Shown: positions 10,401-18,401, numbered from the stretch's first letter. The stretch is DNA of 64,000 bases from Amycolatopsis nalaikhensis (GCF_030264295.1 NZ_CP127173.1:7943501-8007500); one strand, 5' to 3'. The notes: a model not told the origin generated them from the letters alone. Program-made: numbers and translations.

Positions 10401-12852
10401 GGCGGACCGGCCGCGCCCGGCGCGTTCGACCAACCGCGGTGCGGCCGTGCCGTTCACCGTGCCCGCCGACGTCCACCGTGGACTGAAGGAACTGGCCCAC
10501 GGCAGCGACACCAGCACGTTCATGGTCCTGCAGGCGACCCTCGCGGCGCTGCTGACCCGGCTCGGCGCGGGCACCGACATCCCCCTGGGGACGCCGGTGG
10601 CCGGGCGCACGGACCACGCGCTGGAGGACCTGGCCGGGTTCTTCGTCAACACGCTGGTGCTGCGCACGGACACCGGCGGCGACCCGACGTTCCGGGAATT
10701 GCTGGCACGCGTCCGGGAGGCCGACCTCGCCGCGTACGCGCACCAGGACCTGCCCTTCGAGCACCTCGTCGAGCTGCTCAACCCGGCCCGGTCGCTGGCC
10801 CGGCACCCGCTGTTCCAGGTGATGCTCGCGGTGTACCACTCGGGCTCGGAGCCGGAGCGGCTGCTCGGGCTCGACGCGGCCTACCGGGACACCGGGTTGC
10901 GGCAGGCGAAGTTCGACCTGTCCTTCGACCTGGTCGAAACGACCGAAGGCATCGACGGCGACCTCGAGTTCAGCCTCGACCTGTTCGGCGAGCCGACCGC
11001 CCGGACGCTCACCGAGCGTCTGGTCCGGCTGATGACGGCGGTCGTCGCGGACCCGGACCGGCCGCTGAGCCGGATCGACGTCCTGGACCCGGCCGAGCGG
11101 CACCGGATCGTCGGCGAGTGGGGTGCCGGTGCGCCGTTGACCCTGTCGGCGCCGACCGTGGTCGACCGGCTGGCCGCCCAGGTGGCGGCGACGCCCGACG
11201 CGACCGCGCTGAGCGACGCGACGTCGAGTGTCACCTTCGCGGAGTTCGCCGCGCGGACCGACCGCCTGGCGCGGTGGCTCGCCTCGCAGGGCGCGGGCCC
11301 CGAAAAGGTCGTCGCGCTGGTGCTGCCGCGGTCGGCGGCGGTCGTCGAGGCGATCTTCGGCGTGTTCAAGACGGGTGCGGCCTACCTGCCGGTGGACCCG
11401 GACCAGCCGGGGGACCGGATCGCCGCGATCCTCGCCGACTCCGGTGCGTCCCTGGTGCTCACCAGCCGTGTGCTGGCTTCGCGGCTGCCTGGGGCGTTGT
11501 TCGTCGAGGACATTGTGGACAGTGACGCGGCGCTCACCCCGCCGTCGCCCGCGAATCCGGCGTACGTGCTCTACACGTCCGGCTCGACGGGCAAGCCGAA
11601 GGGCGTCGTCATCCCGCACTCCGGCCTGGTCAACCTGTTCCACAGCCACCGCGAGACGCTGTACCGCCCGGCGGTCGCCGCGGCGGGCGGGCGGCGGCTG
11701 CGGGTCGGGCATGCGTGGGCGTTCTTCTTCGACGCGTCGTGGCAACCGCAGCTGTGGCTGCTCGACGGGCACGAGGTGCACGTCGTCGACGACGAGACCC
11801 GCCGCGACCCGGACCGGCTGGCCGCGGTCGTGCGCGAACGGCGGCTCGATTTCCTGGAGCTGACGCCGTCGCACTTCGCGCAGCTGGCTTCGGCCGGGGT
11901 TGTCGAAGACGGCGAATGCGCGCTGGGCGTCGTCGGCGTCGGCGGTGAGGCCGTGTCCCAGACGCTGTGGGAGCAGTTGCGGTCGATGCCTGGCACGGCG
12001 GCGTACAACTTGTACGGCCCGACCGAGGCCACAGTGGACGCGCTGGTCGGCCGGTTCGCCGACGCGGACCGGCCGGTGGTCGGCCGCCCGGTGCACAACG
12101 CCCGCGCGTACGTGCTCGACGGGGGCCTGAGCCCGGTCCCGGCCGGGGTGCCCGGCGAGCTGTACCTGGCGGGCGCGGGCCTGGCCCGCGGCTACCACGA
12201 TCGTCCCGCGCTGACCGCGGAACGGTTCGTCGCCTCGCCGTTCGAGCCGGGGGAGCGGATGTACCGCACCGGCGACCTGGTGCGCTGGCGCCCGGACGGG
12301 CAGCTGGAGTACCTCGGCCGCACCGACGACCAGGTGAAGGTCCGCGGCTTCCGCATCGAGCCGGGCGAGATCGAGACGGCGCTGACCCGCCACGACGACG
12401 TCACGCAGGCGCTGGTGGCCGTCCTGGACGAGCGGCTGGTCGCGTACACGACCCCGGCGACCGCGGATCCCGCGCGGCTGCGGGAGTTCCTGGCCCGGTC
12501 GCTGCCGGAGTACATGGTCCCCGCGGCGATCGTGCCCCTCGAAGGGTTCCCGGTGACGCCCAACGGGAAGCTCGACAAGGCGGCGCTCCCGGCACCCGAG
12601 TTCGAGGCCCGCGGCCGGGCCCCGGAAACCCCGGTGGAGAAAGCCCTCTGCGAGATCTTCGCGGAGGTACTGGACGTCCCGGCGGTCGGCGCCGACGACG
12701 ACCTGTTCGCCCTCGGCGGGCACTCCATGCTGCTGGTGGTCCTGCGCAACCGGATCACCGAGCGGCTCGGCACCGAGCTGGAGATCGCCGAGTTCTTCCG
12801 CACCCCCACCGCGGCGGGCCTCGCCGCGCTGCTGACCCGAGACGCGAGGTAA
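7414..12852 (+). CDS. Siderophore-type NRPS, 3' part (C2 remainder-A-T-C-A-T)
   Basis: Continues the synthetase in the +1 frame immediately after the 7411 lesion; residues DAE of the upstream frame join LHSGLVELARA here with no gap, so this is one gene split by a single base. The first in-frame ATG is at 7465, inside C2, and is not a plausible natural start. Order: rest of C2, A3 (FTSGSTGRPKA near 8500), T3 (LGGHSLL near 9600), C3 (HHIAGDGW near 10160), A4 (YTSGSTGKPKG near 11570), T4 (LGGHSML near 12710). The protein stops right after T4: there is no thioesterase, reductase or terminal condensation domain. A3 is unusual, having YGCSE where A domains normally have YGPTE, and a pocket that I read as DGETISLGD; A4 reads DAQEGGLVD. 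I do not assign either. A hydroxamate siderophore whose last residue cyclises on release would fit the missing thioesterase, but that is inference. Confidence 0.92.
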   Translation, partial: LHSGLVELARACGASVFMVVHAGLTAVLTRLGAGTDIPIGTSIAGRTDQALDDLVGFFVNTLVLRVDTGGDPTFRDLVARVRDRSLDAYAHQDVPFERLVEALNPVRSLAYHPLFQTMLAWQNNAVADLALPGLSVAEEPVRTGTARADLVFFVGERPGNQAGIRGTAEYNSDVFDRASVDAILERLRLLLRAVVADPDTRIGAVDLLTDAEHDQLAADPATPLPAETPAELFAAQVARTPDATALVFGTERLTYAELDARATALARALLARGAGPERVVAVALPRSADLVVALLAVLKTGAAYLPLDLNHPAERLKLMLTDAAPHLVVAEDGFGDRLVRPDSTAEEPAAWPETGPDHPAYVIFTSGSTGRPKAVAGTQRALANRLHWGRDLVSGVRVAKSALTFIDGSTELLGGLVAGDPVVLADDATATDPIELAELVRDSGAQVLTVVPSLLASFAEDAPADAFASVTTWITSGEPLSDALAEKVAARWPSAELVNLYGCSEVAGDSLAQVCGPVAIGRPIANTRAYVLDAALRPVPPGVRGELYLAGAGLARGYLGRPALTAERFVASPFEPGERMYRTGDVVRRRPDGALEFLGRADQQLKIRGFRVEPGEVEAVLTADPSVARAAVIARENRLLAYVAPSGDPVALRALVAARLPEYLVPSAVVVLPELPVNANGKLDRAALPDPAVRTFARVARTPAEQALCELFADVLGVPAVGPDDGFFTLGGHSLLATRLVSRIRALLGVEVPIRAVFDAPTPARLAELLDPERRSRPALVPAERPEVLPLSFAQQRLWFLDRLDGLTATYNIPWAWELTGPVDVDALRAALGDVVARHEVLRTILVEEHGTPRQVVLDAGDDRARPELVVEPAADLDERVTAAASYCFTLDAEIPVRATLVSAGPERHVFVLLVHHIAGDGWSLPPLKRDLDTAYAARLRGERPQWTPLLVQYADYTLWQREMFGRADDPDSVLGRQAAFWRETLAGIPDELALPADRPRPARSTNRGAAVPFTVPADVHRGLKELAHGSDTSTFMVLQATLAALLTRLGAGTDIPLGTPVAGRTDHALEDLAGFFVNTLVLRTDTGGDPTFRELLARVREADLAAYAHQDLPFEHLVELLNPARSLARHPLFQVMLAVYHSGSEPERLLGLDAAYRDTGLRQAKFDLSFDLVETTEGIDGDLEFSLDLFGEPTARTLTERLVRLMTAVVADPDRPLSRIDVLDPAERHRIVGEWGAGAPLTLSAPTVVDRLAAQVAATPDATALSDATSSVTFAEFAARTDRLARWLASQGAGPEKVVALVLPRSAAVVEAIFGVFKTGAAYLPVDPDQPGDRIAAILADSGASLVLTSRVLASRLPGALFVEDIVDSDAALTPPSPANPAYVLYTSGSTGKPKGVVIPHSGLVNLFHSHRETLYRPAVAAAGGRRLRVGHAWAFFFDASWQPQLWLLDGHEVHVVDDETRRDPDRLAAVVRERRLDFLELTPSHFAQLASAGVVEDGECALGVVGVGGEAVSQTLWEQLRSMPGTAAYNLYGPTEATVDALVGRFADADRPVVGRPVHNARAYVLDGGLSPVPAGVPGELYLAGAGLARGYHDRPALTAERFVASPFEPGERMYRTGDLVRWRPDGQLEYLGRTDDQVKVRGFRIEPGEIETALTRHDDVTQALVAVLDERLVAYTTPATADPARLREFLARSLPEYMVPAAIVPLEGFPVTPNGKLDKAALPAPEFEARGRAPETPVEKALCEIFAEVLDVPAVGADDDLFALGGHSMLLVVLRNRITERLGTELEIAEFFRTPTAAGLAALLTRDAR

Positions 12853-12855
12853 CCC

Positions 12856-13266
12856 GTGCACCGCACCTTGATGAACGCCAAGATCCACCGCGCGACCGTG
12901 ACCCAGGCGGACCTGCACTACGTGGGTTCCCTGACGATCGACGCGGACCTGATGGCGGCGGCGGACATCGTCGAAGGCGAGAAGGTCCAGGTCGTCGACA
13001 TCACCAACGGGGCCCGGCTGGAGACGTACGCGATCACGGGCGAGCCGGGGACGGGCGTGATCGGCGTCAACGGCGCGGCCGCGCACCTCGTGCACCCTGG
13101 TGACCTGGTCATCATCATCACGTACGCCCAGGTCGATGAGGCCGAGCGTGCGGCGCACCGGCCGCGGGTGGTGCATGTGGATGCGGACAACCGGCAGGTG
13201 CATTTGGGGCATGACCCGGCCGAGCCGGTGCCGGGCGCCGAGGCGCAGCTCTCGGGCCGGAGTTGA
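12856..13266 (+). CDS. panD: Aspartate 1-decarboxylase proenzyme (beta-alanine supply)
   Basis: Pyruvoyl-dependent enzyme that decarboxylates L-aspartate to beta-alanine. The proenzyme cleaves itself at Gly24-Ser25, visible here as ADLHYVGSLTID, and Ser25 becomes the pyruvoyl group. The protein is 136 aa, close to mycobacterial PanD in length and sequence (KIHRATVT, NGAAAHLVHPGDLVI). I took GTG 12856 as start because the N-terminus then matches PanD; ATG 12871 is possible. It begins 3 bp after the NRPS stop, so it is very probably cotranscribed. In primary metabolism beta-alanine feeds pantothenate, but the position inside a siderophore operon suggests a dedicated copy making a beta-alanine building block, as known for madurastatin-type siderophores. 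That role is inference. Confidence 0.93.
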   Translation: MHRTLMNAKIHRATVTQADLHYVGSLTIDADLMAAADIVEGEKVQVVDITNGARLETYAITGEPGTGVIGVNGAAAHLVHPGDLVIIITYAQVDEAERAAHRPRVVHVDADNRQVHLGHDPAEPVPGAEAQLSGRS

Positions 13267-13314
13267 CGCGGTCGGGCGCCGGACCCCGAGGACCTCGCCG
13301 ACGCGACCGAAAAG

Positions 13315-13364
13315 CCGTCGTGAGTGGCGATTCGGGTTCTAACCCGAATCGCCACTCACGACGG
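13315..13364. repeat. Perfect intergenic palindrome, GTCGTGAGTG family (copy 1)
   Basis: Two 24-bp arms, 13315-13338 and 13341-13364, are perfectly complementary around the 2-nt centre CT. The core 22-bp arm (GTCGTGAGTGGCGATTCGGG plus TT) recurs exactly at 36887-36932, and a relative with changed arms lies at 40135-40180. It sits 48 bp after the panD stop, so a transcription-ending hairpin for the NRPS-panD unit is likely, although no T-run follows. Confidence 0.85.
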
Positions 13365-13585
13365 GACGGGGCGGGGCGAGGGCGGCGGACAGGACTGCCG
13401 CGGACCGCCGGGCCGCACCGCCCCCTCGGGCACGCCGATCCGCCGGGGTGGCGGTCGGCCCGGGCTTGCCGCCAGGTGGGCAGGAGCTGCCGCCGTTCTC
13501 GAGCGCGTCCGGCGTCACCGGAACAGCGCGGGTGGGCGTGACCACAGGTCCGCCGCCGCTGTTGCTTTTGGCAGCCTCACCTAAA

Positions 13586-13604
13586 TAAGGTGTGCCTACC
13601 CTAA
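13586..13604. promoter_or_regulatory. Iron box (IdeR/DmdR-type operator)
   Basis: The reverse complement TTAGGGTAGGCACACCTTA matches the actinobacterial iron-box consensus TTAGGTTAGGCTAACCTAA at 15 of 19 positions. It ends 19 bp before the start codon of the siderophore-binding protein, so iron-loaded IdeR/DmdR should repress that gene and mbtH. The rest of the 13267-13622 gap holds only the palindrome at 13315 and GC-rich filler. Confidence 0.8.
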
Positions 13605-13622
13605 AGTCGTCGAGAGGTGCTC

Positions 13623-14645
13623 ATGTCCGTGTTTCAAGGCGCTGCCGGGCTCAGCCGGCGTGGATTCCTTATCGGAGCCGGCGGGCTCGCGGCGACCGTC
13701 GTCCTCACCGCGTGCGGCAGCGAGGACAAGCCCGCGAACGCCGCGTCCGGTCCGTGGGAGTTCACCGACGACCGGGGCCAGAAGGCCTCGCGCGACGCGC
13801 GCCCGAGCCGCGTCGTGGCCTACGTCAGCTCCGCGGCCGCCCTGTGGGACTACGGTGTCCGGCCCGTCGGTGTCTTCGGTCCGCAGAAGACCGCCGACGG
13901 CGCCAAGGAGCTCCAGGCCGGGAACATCGACCTGAACGCCGTCACCTCGATCGGCAACGCCTGGGACGACTTCAGCATGGAGAAGTTCGCCGCCACCAAG
14001 CCGGACCTGGTCGTCACCGGCCTCACCGGGGCCAAGCCGACCGACCTGTGGGTGCTCAAGGACGACCTCGGCCCCAAGGTGCAGCAGGTCGCGCCGATCG
14101 TCGCCATGTCGGAGTACAAGGTCACGCTGCCGAAGGTGATCGAGCGGTACGAACAGCTCGCCGTCGCCCTCGGCGGGGACGCGAACTCCGACGTCATCAA
14201 GAAGGGCAAGGAAGACTTCCAGAAGGCGTCCGACGACCTCAAGGCCGCCGTCAAGGCCAAGCCCGGCCTCAAGGTGCTCGTCGTGTCCAGCGACAAGGAC
14301 AACCTGTACGTCTGCAAGCCCGAGTTCTTCGCCGACCTCGCCTACTACCGCGACCTCGGCCTGGACATCGTCAACGGCGGCGGCACCGACGACTACTTCG
14401 AGACGCTCAGCTGGGAGCAGGCCGGCAAGTACCCGGCGGACCTGATCCTCACCGACAGCCGCACGTACGCGCTCTCACGCCAGCAGCTGGCCGCGATCCC
14501 GACGTGGGCGCAGCTGCCCGCCGTCAAGGCGAACCAGCTCGCCGACTGGTCGACCGAACCCCGGTTCAACCCGGTGCTCGCGGCCCCGGTCATCCGGAAG
14601 CTGACCGAGGTCGTCCAGGGCGCCCGCACGGACATCACCGCCTGA
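13623..14645 (+). CDS. Fe(III)-siderophore-binding ABC transporter lipoprotein (Tat-exported)
   Basis: Class III periplasmic-binding-type protein (FepB/FhuD family) expected to capture ferric siderophore outside the membrane. The N-terminus carries a twin-arginine motif (SRRGFL), a hydrophobic stretch and the lipobox LTAC, so it should be folded before export and then lipid-anchored. The mature part follows the family pattern: FTDDRGQKAS, then RPSRVVAYVSSAAALWDYGV. Start ATG 13623 is preferred to GTG 13617 because GAGAGG lies 5-6 nt ahead of the ATG. An iron box lies just upstream and mbtH follows after 10 bp. No permease or ATPase for import lies in the window; those may be upstream of it or elsewhere. 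Confidence 0.9.
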   Translation: MSVFQGAAGLSRRGFLIGAGGLAATVVLTACGSEDKPANAASGPWEFTDDRGQKASRDARPSRVVAYVSSAAALWDYGVRPVGVFGPQKTADGAKELQAGNIDLNAVTSIGNAWDDFSMEKFAATKPDLVVTGLTGAKPTDLWVLKDDLGPKVQQVAPIVAMSEYKVTLPKVIERYEQLAVALGGDANSDVIKKGKEDFQKASDDLKAAVKAKPGLKVLVVSSDKDNLYVCKPEFFADLAYYRDLGLDIVNGGGTDDYFETLSWEQAGKYPADLILTDSRTYALSRQQLAAIPTWAQLPAVKANQLADWSTEPRFNPVLAAPVIRKLTEVVQGARTDITA

Positions 14646-14655
14646 GGAGGCCCGC

Positions 14656-14865
14656 ATGACCAACCCGTTCGAAGACGCCGACGGCACCTACCTCGTGCTG
14701 GTCAACGCGGAGAACCAGCACAGCCTGTGGCCGGAGCGTGTCGACGTCCCGGCCGGCTGGACCGTCGCCTTCGGCCCGGACGGCCGCCAGGCCTGCCTGG
14801 ACCACGTGGAAGCGAACTGGACGGACATGCGGCCGAAGTCGCTGGCCGACGCCATGGACTCCTGA
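14656..14865 (+). CDS. MbtH-like protein (NRPS adenylation chaperone)
   Basis: A 69-aa protein of the MbtH family, small chaperones that bind A domains and are needed for their solubility or activity. The family signature is clear: NPFEDADGTYLVLVNAENQH at the start, SLWPERVDVPAGW in the middle and WTDMRPKSLADAM at the end, with the conserved tryptophans. Strong ribosome site (GAGGAGG, 7 nt). It lies 10 bp after the binding-protein gene in the same iron-controlled unit, so its client is presumably the NRPS upstream. Confidence 0.97.
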   Translation: MTNPFEDADGTYLVLVNAENQHSLWPERVDVPAGWTVAFGPDGRQACLDHVEANWTDMRPKSLADAMDS

Positions 14866-14879
14866 CCACTCCGGAAACA

Positions 14880-14919
14880 CGAAAGCGCCGGAAGCCGACG
14901 AAGGCTTCCGGCGCTTTCG
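14880..14919. terminator. Bidirectional hairpin terminator between mbtH and the ABC exporter
   Basis: Perfect 17-bp arms (14880-14896 and 14903-14919; GAAAGCGCCGGAAGCC and complement) around the 6-nt loop GACGAA. It lies between the convergent stop codons of mbtH (14865) and the exporter gene (14929) and can end transcription from both sides. Confidence 0.88.
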
Positions 14920-14928
14920 CGTGCGGTC

Positions 14929-16680
14929 TCAGGCGCGCTGGCCCGACCAGGCCGCCCACAGCTTCGCGTACTGGCCCCCGGCCGCGACCAGCTCGTCGTG
15001 CGTGCCGGACTCCACCACCGCCCCCGCGTCGAGGACCACGACCCGGTCGGACGCCGCCGCCTGCGTCAGGCGGTGGGCGACCACCAGCGCCGTACGTCCC
15101 TCCAGGGCCGCCGCGGCCGCCGACTCCAGGACCCGCGACCCGGCGCTGCCCGCCTCCGCCGTGGCTTCGTCGAGGATCGCGATCGGCGGGTCGGCCAGCA
15201 CCAGCCGGACCAGGGCGAGCTGCTGGGCCTGGGTGACCGTCAGCTGGTGGCCGCCTTCGCCGACGACCGTGGCGAGCCCGTCCGGCAGACTGTCCACCCA
15301 GGACAGCGCGCCGACCTTCGCCAGCGCCGCCCGCAGTTCGGCGTCGGTCGCCGACGGCCGCGCGAGCCGCAGGTCGTCGGCCAGTGGCCCGGCGAAGACG
15401 TGCACCTCCTGGCTGATCAGCGCGACCGTCCGGCGGGTGGCCTCCGGGCCCAGCTCGTCGAGCGGGACGCCGCCGAGCGTCACCGAACCCGTGTCCGGGC
15501 GGTGGATCCCGGCGATCAGCTTGGCCAGCGTGGTCTTCCCGGCCCCGCTCGCCCCGACCAGGGCCACGCGCTCGCCGGGGGCGACGTCGAGGTCGATGTC
15601 GCGCAGCACCGGATGACCGTCCACATAGGAATAGCCGGTCGCCGCCGTCTTCACCGAGGCGTCGACCGGGCGCGTGGGCCGCTCGGGGGCGGCTTCGGCG
15701 GGCAGGTCCGCGACGCCGATCAGCCGCGCGAGGCTGGCCGCGGCCGCCTGCGCGTCGTCGACCAGCGCCAGCGCCGTCGTGATCGGCCCGAACAGGCTGT
15801 GGAAGTACAGGGCCGCGGCCGTCGCGACGCCGACCGTCACCGCGTCGGCCCCGACGAGCAGGAACCCCATCGCCAGCACCGCCGACAGCCCGACGAACTC
15901 CGCCAGGTTGAGCCGCGCGTAGAACCGTGTCACCAGCCGGATCCCGCGCAGGGCGAGGTCGACGGCGCCGTCGGAGCGCTTCCGGACCCGTTCGAGGTGG
16001 GCGTCGGCCAGCCGGAACGCGCGGACGGTCTTCGCGCCGCCGATGGTGTCGAGCAGCTGTTGCTGCTGCGCCCCGACGGCCTCGCGCTGCTTGGCGTACA
16101 ACGGCTTCGCGCGCGGCACGTACCAGCGGACGGTCCAGAGCTGGATCGGCACGGCGACCAGGGCGGCCAGCAGGAACCGCCAGTCGAGCACGGCCAGCGC
16201 GCCGAGCGTGAGCAGCACCGTCAGCACCGAGCGGCCCAGCTCCGGCAGTGCTTGCCGGACGGCCTCGGCGACGACGGAGACGTCGTTCGTCACGCGGGCG
16301 GTGAGGTCGCCGGACCCGGCGCGTTCGAGCTGCTCGAGCGGCAGCCCGAGGGCCCGCTCGACGAAGCGTTCCCGCAGTTCGGCCAGGATCGTCTCGCCCA
16401 GCCGGGCGACCAGCGAGACGCCGATCGCGGTCGCCACCGCCTGCGCGAGCGCGACGAGCACCAGGCCGACGACCGGCGTGACCAAGTCGGTCGCCGGGCG
16501 GTGCGTCGCGACCAGGTCGACCACCCGGCCGAGCAGGGGCGCGGTGAGCAGGCCGATGGCGGTGGCGGCGACCAGCATCGTCGCCGCGGCGATCGCGCGG
16601 CCCTTGGCGTGCCCGACCAGTTCGCCGAGGACGGCGCGGATCCGGCGGCCGTCGGCCACGGGGAGGAGTTCACGGGTCAT
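14929..16680 (-). CDS. ABC exporter half-transporter with intact Walker A (IrtB-like position)
   Basis: 583-aa fusion of a six-helix exporter-type membrane domain (about residues 1-320) and a nucleotide-binding domain. Walker A (GASGAGKTTL) and Walker B (AILDEAT) are intact, but the signature reads LTVTQ instead of LSGGQ. The upstream partner shows the reverse pattern, so together they should form a heterodimer with one working ATP site. Start ATG 16680 overlaps the partner's stop by 4 bp (ATGA), so translation is probably coupled. Siderophore export, or import as in mycobacterial IrtAB, is inferred from the location and the shared iron box; the direction cannot be read from sequence. Confidence 0.92.
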   Translation of the reverse strand: MTRELLPVADGRRIRAVLGELVGHAKGRAIAAATMLVAATAIGLLTAPLLGRVVDLVATHRPATDLVTPVVGLVLVALAQAVATAIGVSLVARLGETILAELRERFVERALGLPLEQLERAGSGDLTARVTNDVSVVAEAVRQALPELGRSVLTVLLTLGALAVLDWRFLLAALVAVPIQLWTVRWYVPRAKPLYAKQREAVGAQQQQLLDTIGGAKTVRAFRLADAHLERVRKRSDGAVDLALRGIRLVTRFYARLNLAEFVGLSAVLAMGFLLVGADAVTVGVATAAALYFHSLFGPITTALALVDDAQAAAASLARLIGVADLPAEAAPERPTRPVDASVKTAATGYSYVDGHPVLRDIDLDVAPGERVALVGASGAGKTTLAKLIAGIHRPDTGSVTLGGVPLDELGPEATRRTVALISQEVHVFAGPLADDLRLARPSATDAELRAALAKVGALSWVDSLPDGLATVVGEGGHQLTVTQAQQLALVRLVLADPPIAILDEATAEAGSAGSRVLESAAAAALEGRTALVVAHRLTQAAASDRVVVLDAGAVVESGTHDELVAAGGQYAKLWAAWSGQRA

Positions 16681-18347
16681 GACAGCACCGCCGCCCGGTA
16701 GTCGGCCCGGCCGGCCAGTTCGGTGTGGCTGCCTTCGCCCGCGATCCGCCCGTCGTCGAGCAAGACGACGCGGTCGGTCGCGGCGAGCAGGGCCGGGCTG
16801 GTGGTCACGAGGATCGTCGTGCGGCCGCGCCGCAATTCGGCCAGGCCCGCGGCGATCCGGGCTTCGGTCACCGTGTCGACGGCCGTCGTCGGGTCGTGGA
16901 GCACCAGCACCGGCGCGTCGGCGGCGAGCGCCCTGGCCAGCGCGACTCGCTGCCGCTGCCCGCCGGACAGGGACCGCCCGCGTTCGCTGACCGCCGTCGC
17001 GACGCCGTCGGGCAGCGCACTCGCCACCTCGTCGACGGCGGCCGCGGTCATCGCCTCGGCGGTTTTCGGGCCGGTTGCCACGTTTTCGGCGACGGTTCCG
17101 GCGAACAGGTCGGCGTCGTGCGCCGCGACGAGCACCACCTCGCGGACCCGGCTCGGGTCCACAGTGGACAGGTCGACGGAGTCGACGGACACCGAGCCGG
17201 CCGCGGGGTCCGCGGCCCGGCCGAGGCAGTCGAGGAGGTCGGTCGCGGCGGCCGGGTCGGTGGCGACCACGCCGAGCAGCTCGCCCGGCCGGGCTTCGAA
17301 GTCGACGGCGCGCAGGGCACCGCGGCTCAGCGCGGACAGCCGCACGTGCCCGGCGGGCGGGTCCGGCAGGGTGGCGTCCCCGGCGCCGACGGCGGGCGGG
17401 GCGTTGAGCACGACGGCGATCCGCCCGGCCGACGCGCGGCCCTGGGCCAGTTCGCCGTTGACCCACGAGAAGATGAGGAACGGCGTCGTCAGGTACTGCG
17501 CGAGCCCGACCGCGGCGACGAGGTCGCCGACGCTGATCTCGCCCGCCGCGGCGAGATTGCCGCCGACGAGCGCGACCAGGGCGATGAAGACGCCGGTCAG
17601 CGCGAGCAGGGCGCCGTTGTGCCAGGCCTGGGCGCGGGCCGCGCGCAACGTCGCGCGCAGGGAGTCCCGGCTGGTGCGCCGGTAGCGGTCGACGGCGGCG
17701 CGTTCGGCGCCGACGCCCTTGAGCACGCGCAGCCCGGCAACGAGGTCGGTGGCGATGCCGGAGGCGAACGCGGACCGTTCCTGTTCGGCTTCGCTGCGGC
17801 GTTCCAGCGGCTTGCCGATCAGGTGCGCCAGGTACAGCATCGGCGGCGTGCCGAGCAGCACCAGCAGGCCCAGCGGGATGCTCATGGTGAGCAGCACGAC
17901 GGCGCTGACCAGCAGCCCGGCCAGGCCCGCGACGGCGAAGGGCAGGACGCTGTTGAGCTGGCCGACGCGCTTCGCGTCCGACGTCCCGATGCTCACCAGC
18001 TCGCCCGCCAGGTTGCCGGACTCGGCGCCACCCGCCGGGTGCAGGACGCGGCGGCCGAGGTCGAGGCGCAGGTCGTGCGCGGCGCGTTCGGCGGCTCGCT
18101 CGCCGAAGCGGGCGCCGAGGCGGTAGCTGGTCGACAGGAAGGCGAAGAGCACGCCGAGCACCGCCAGCCACAGCAGCAGGGTGCTCGTCGAGCCGTTCGC
18201 GACGGCCTGGTCGATCACCACGCCGATCACCACCGGTACCAGGGCTTCGCCGCCCTGGTGGCCCGCCGTCAGCAGCGCGGCGAGCGCCACCGATCGTCGT
18301 TGCCCGGCGATCGAACGGCGGAGGACTTCCCGTCCGGTCGTGCTCAC
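16677..18347 (-). CDS. ABC exporter half-transporter with degenerate Walker A (IrtA-like position)
   Basis: 556-aa membrane domain plus nucleotide-binding domain. The signature LSGGQRQRVALARAL is canonical, but the Walker A position reads GVVATDPAAATDL, with no GKS/T, and Walker B reads VLVLHDPTT with no catalytic glutamate. This subunit thus supplies only the signature half of the one good ATP site. Start GTG 18347 has GGGAGG about 6 nt upstream. It is the first gene of the minus-strand unit, 26 bp below an iron box. Unlike mycobacterial IrtA it has no FAD-binding siderophore-reductase domain, so I do not use that name. Confidence 0.92.
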   Translation of the reverse strand: MSTTGREVLRRSIAGQRRSVALAALLTAGHQGGEALVPVVIGVVIDQAVANGSTSTLLLWLAVLGVLFAFLSTSYRLGARFGERAAERAAHDLRLDLGRRVLHPAGGAESGNLAGELVSIGTSDAKRVGQLNSVLPFAVAGLAGLLVSAVVLLTMSIPLGLLVLLGTPPMLYLAHLIGKPLERRSEAEQERSAFASGIATDLVAGLRVLKGVGAERAAVDRYRRTSRDSLRATLRAARAQAWHNGALLALTGVFIALVALVGGNLAAAGEISVGDLVAAVGLAQYLTTPFLIFSWVNGELAQGRASAGRIAVVLNAPPAVGAGDATLPDPPAGHVRLSALSRGALRAVDFEARPGELLGVVATDPAAATDLLDCLGRAADPAAGSVSVDSVDLSTVDPSRVREVVLVAAHDADLFAGTVAENVATGPKTAEAMTAAAVDEVASALPDGVATAVSERGRSLSGGQRQRVALARALAADAPVLVLHDPTTAVDTVTEARIAAGLAELRRGRTTILVTTSPALLAATDRVVLLDDGRIAGEGSHTELAGRADYRAAVLS

Positions 18348-18373
18348 CCGCGCCTCCCTGTCCTGCTCCGTGG

Positions 18374-18392
18374 ATAGGTAAGGCTAGTCTAA
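18374..18392. promoter_or_regulatory. Iron box (IdeR/DmdR-type operator)
   Basis: ATAGGTAAGGCTAGTCTAA matches TTAGGTTAGGCTAACCTAA at 15 of 19 positions. It sits just upstream of the ABC exporter operon that runs leftwards from 18347. The same box type occurs at 13586, so both halves of the locus should respond to iron. Confidence 0.83.
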
Positions 18393-18401
18393 GTAAAGGA
18401 G

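Noticed and set aside
1014..13212. Two very long minus-strand open frames (1014-6782 and 6985-13212) opposite the NRPS
   Set aside because: They mirror the high-GC codon pattern of the NRPS, are Arg/Gln/Val-rich with no domain, and lie wholly antisense to a clear gene.
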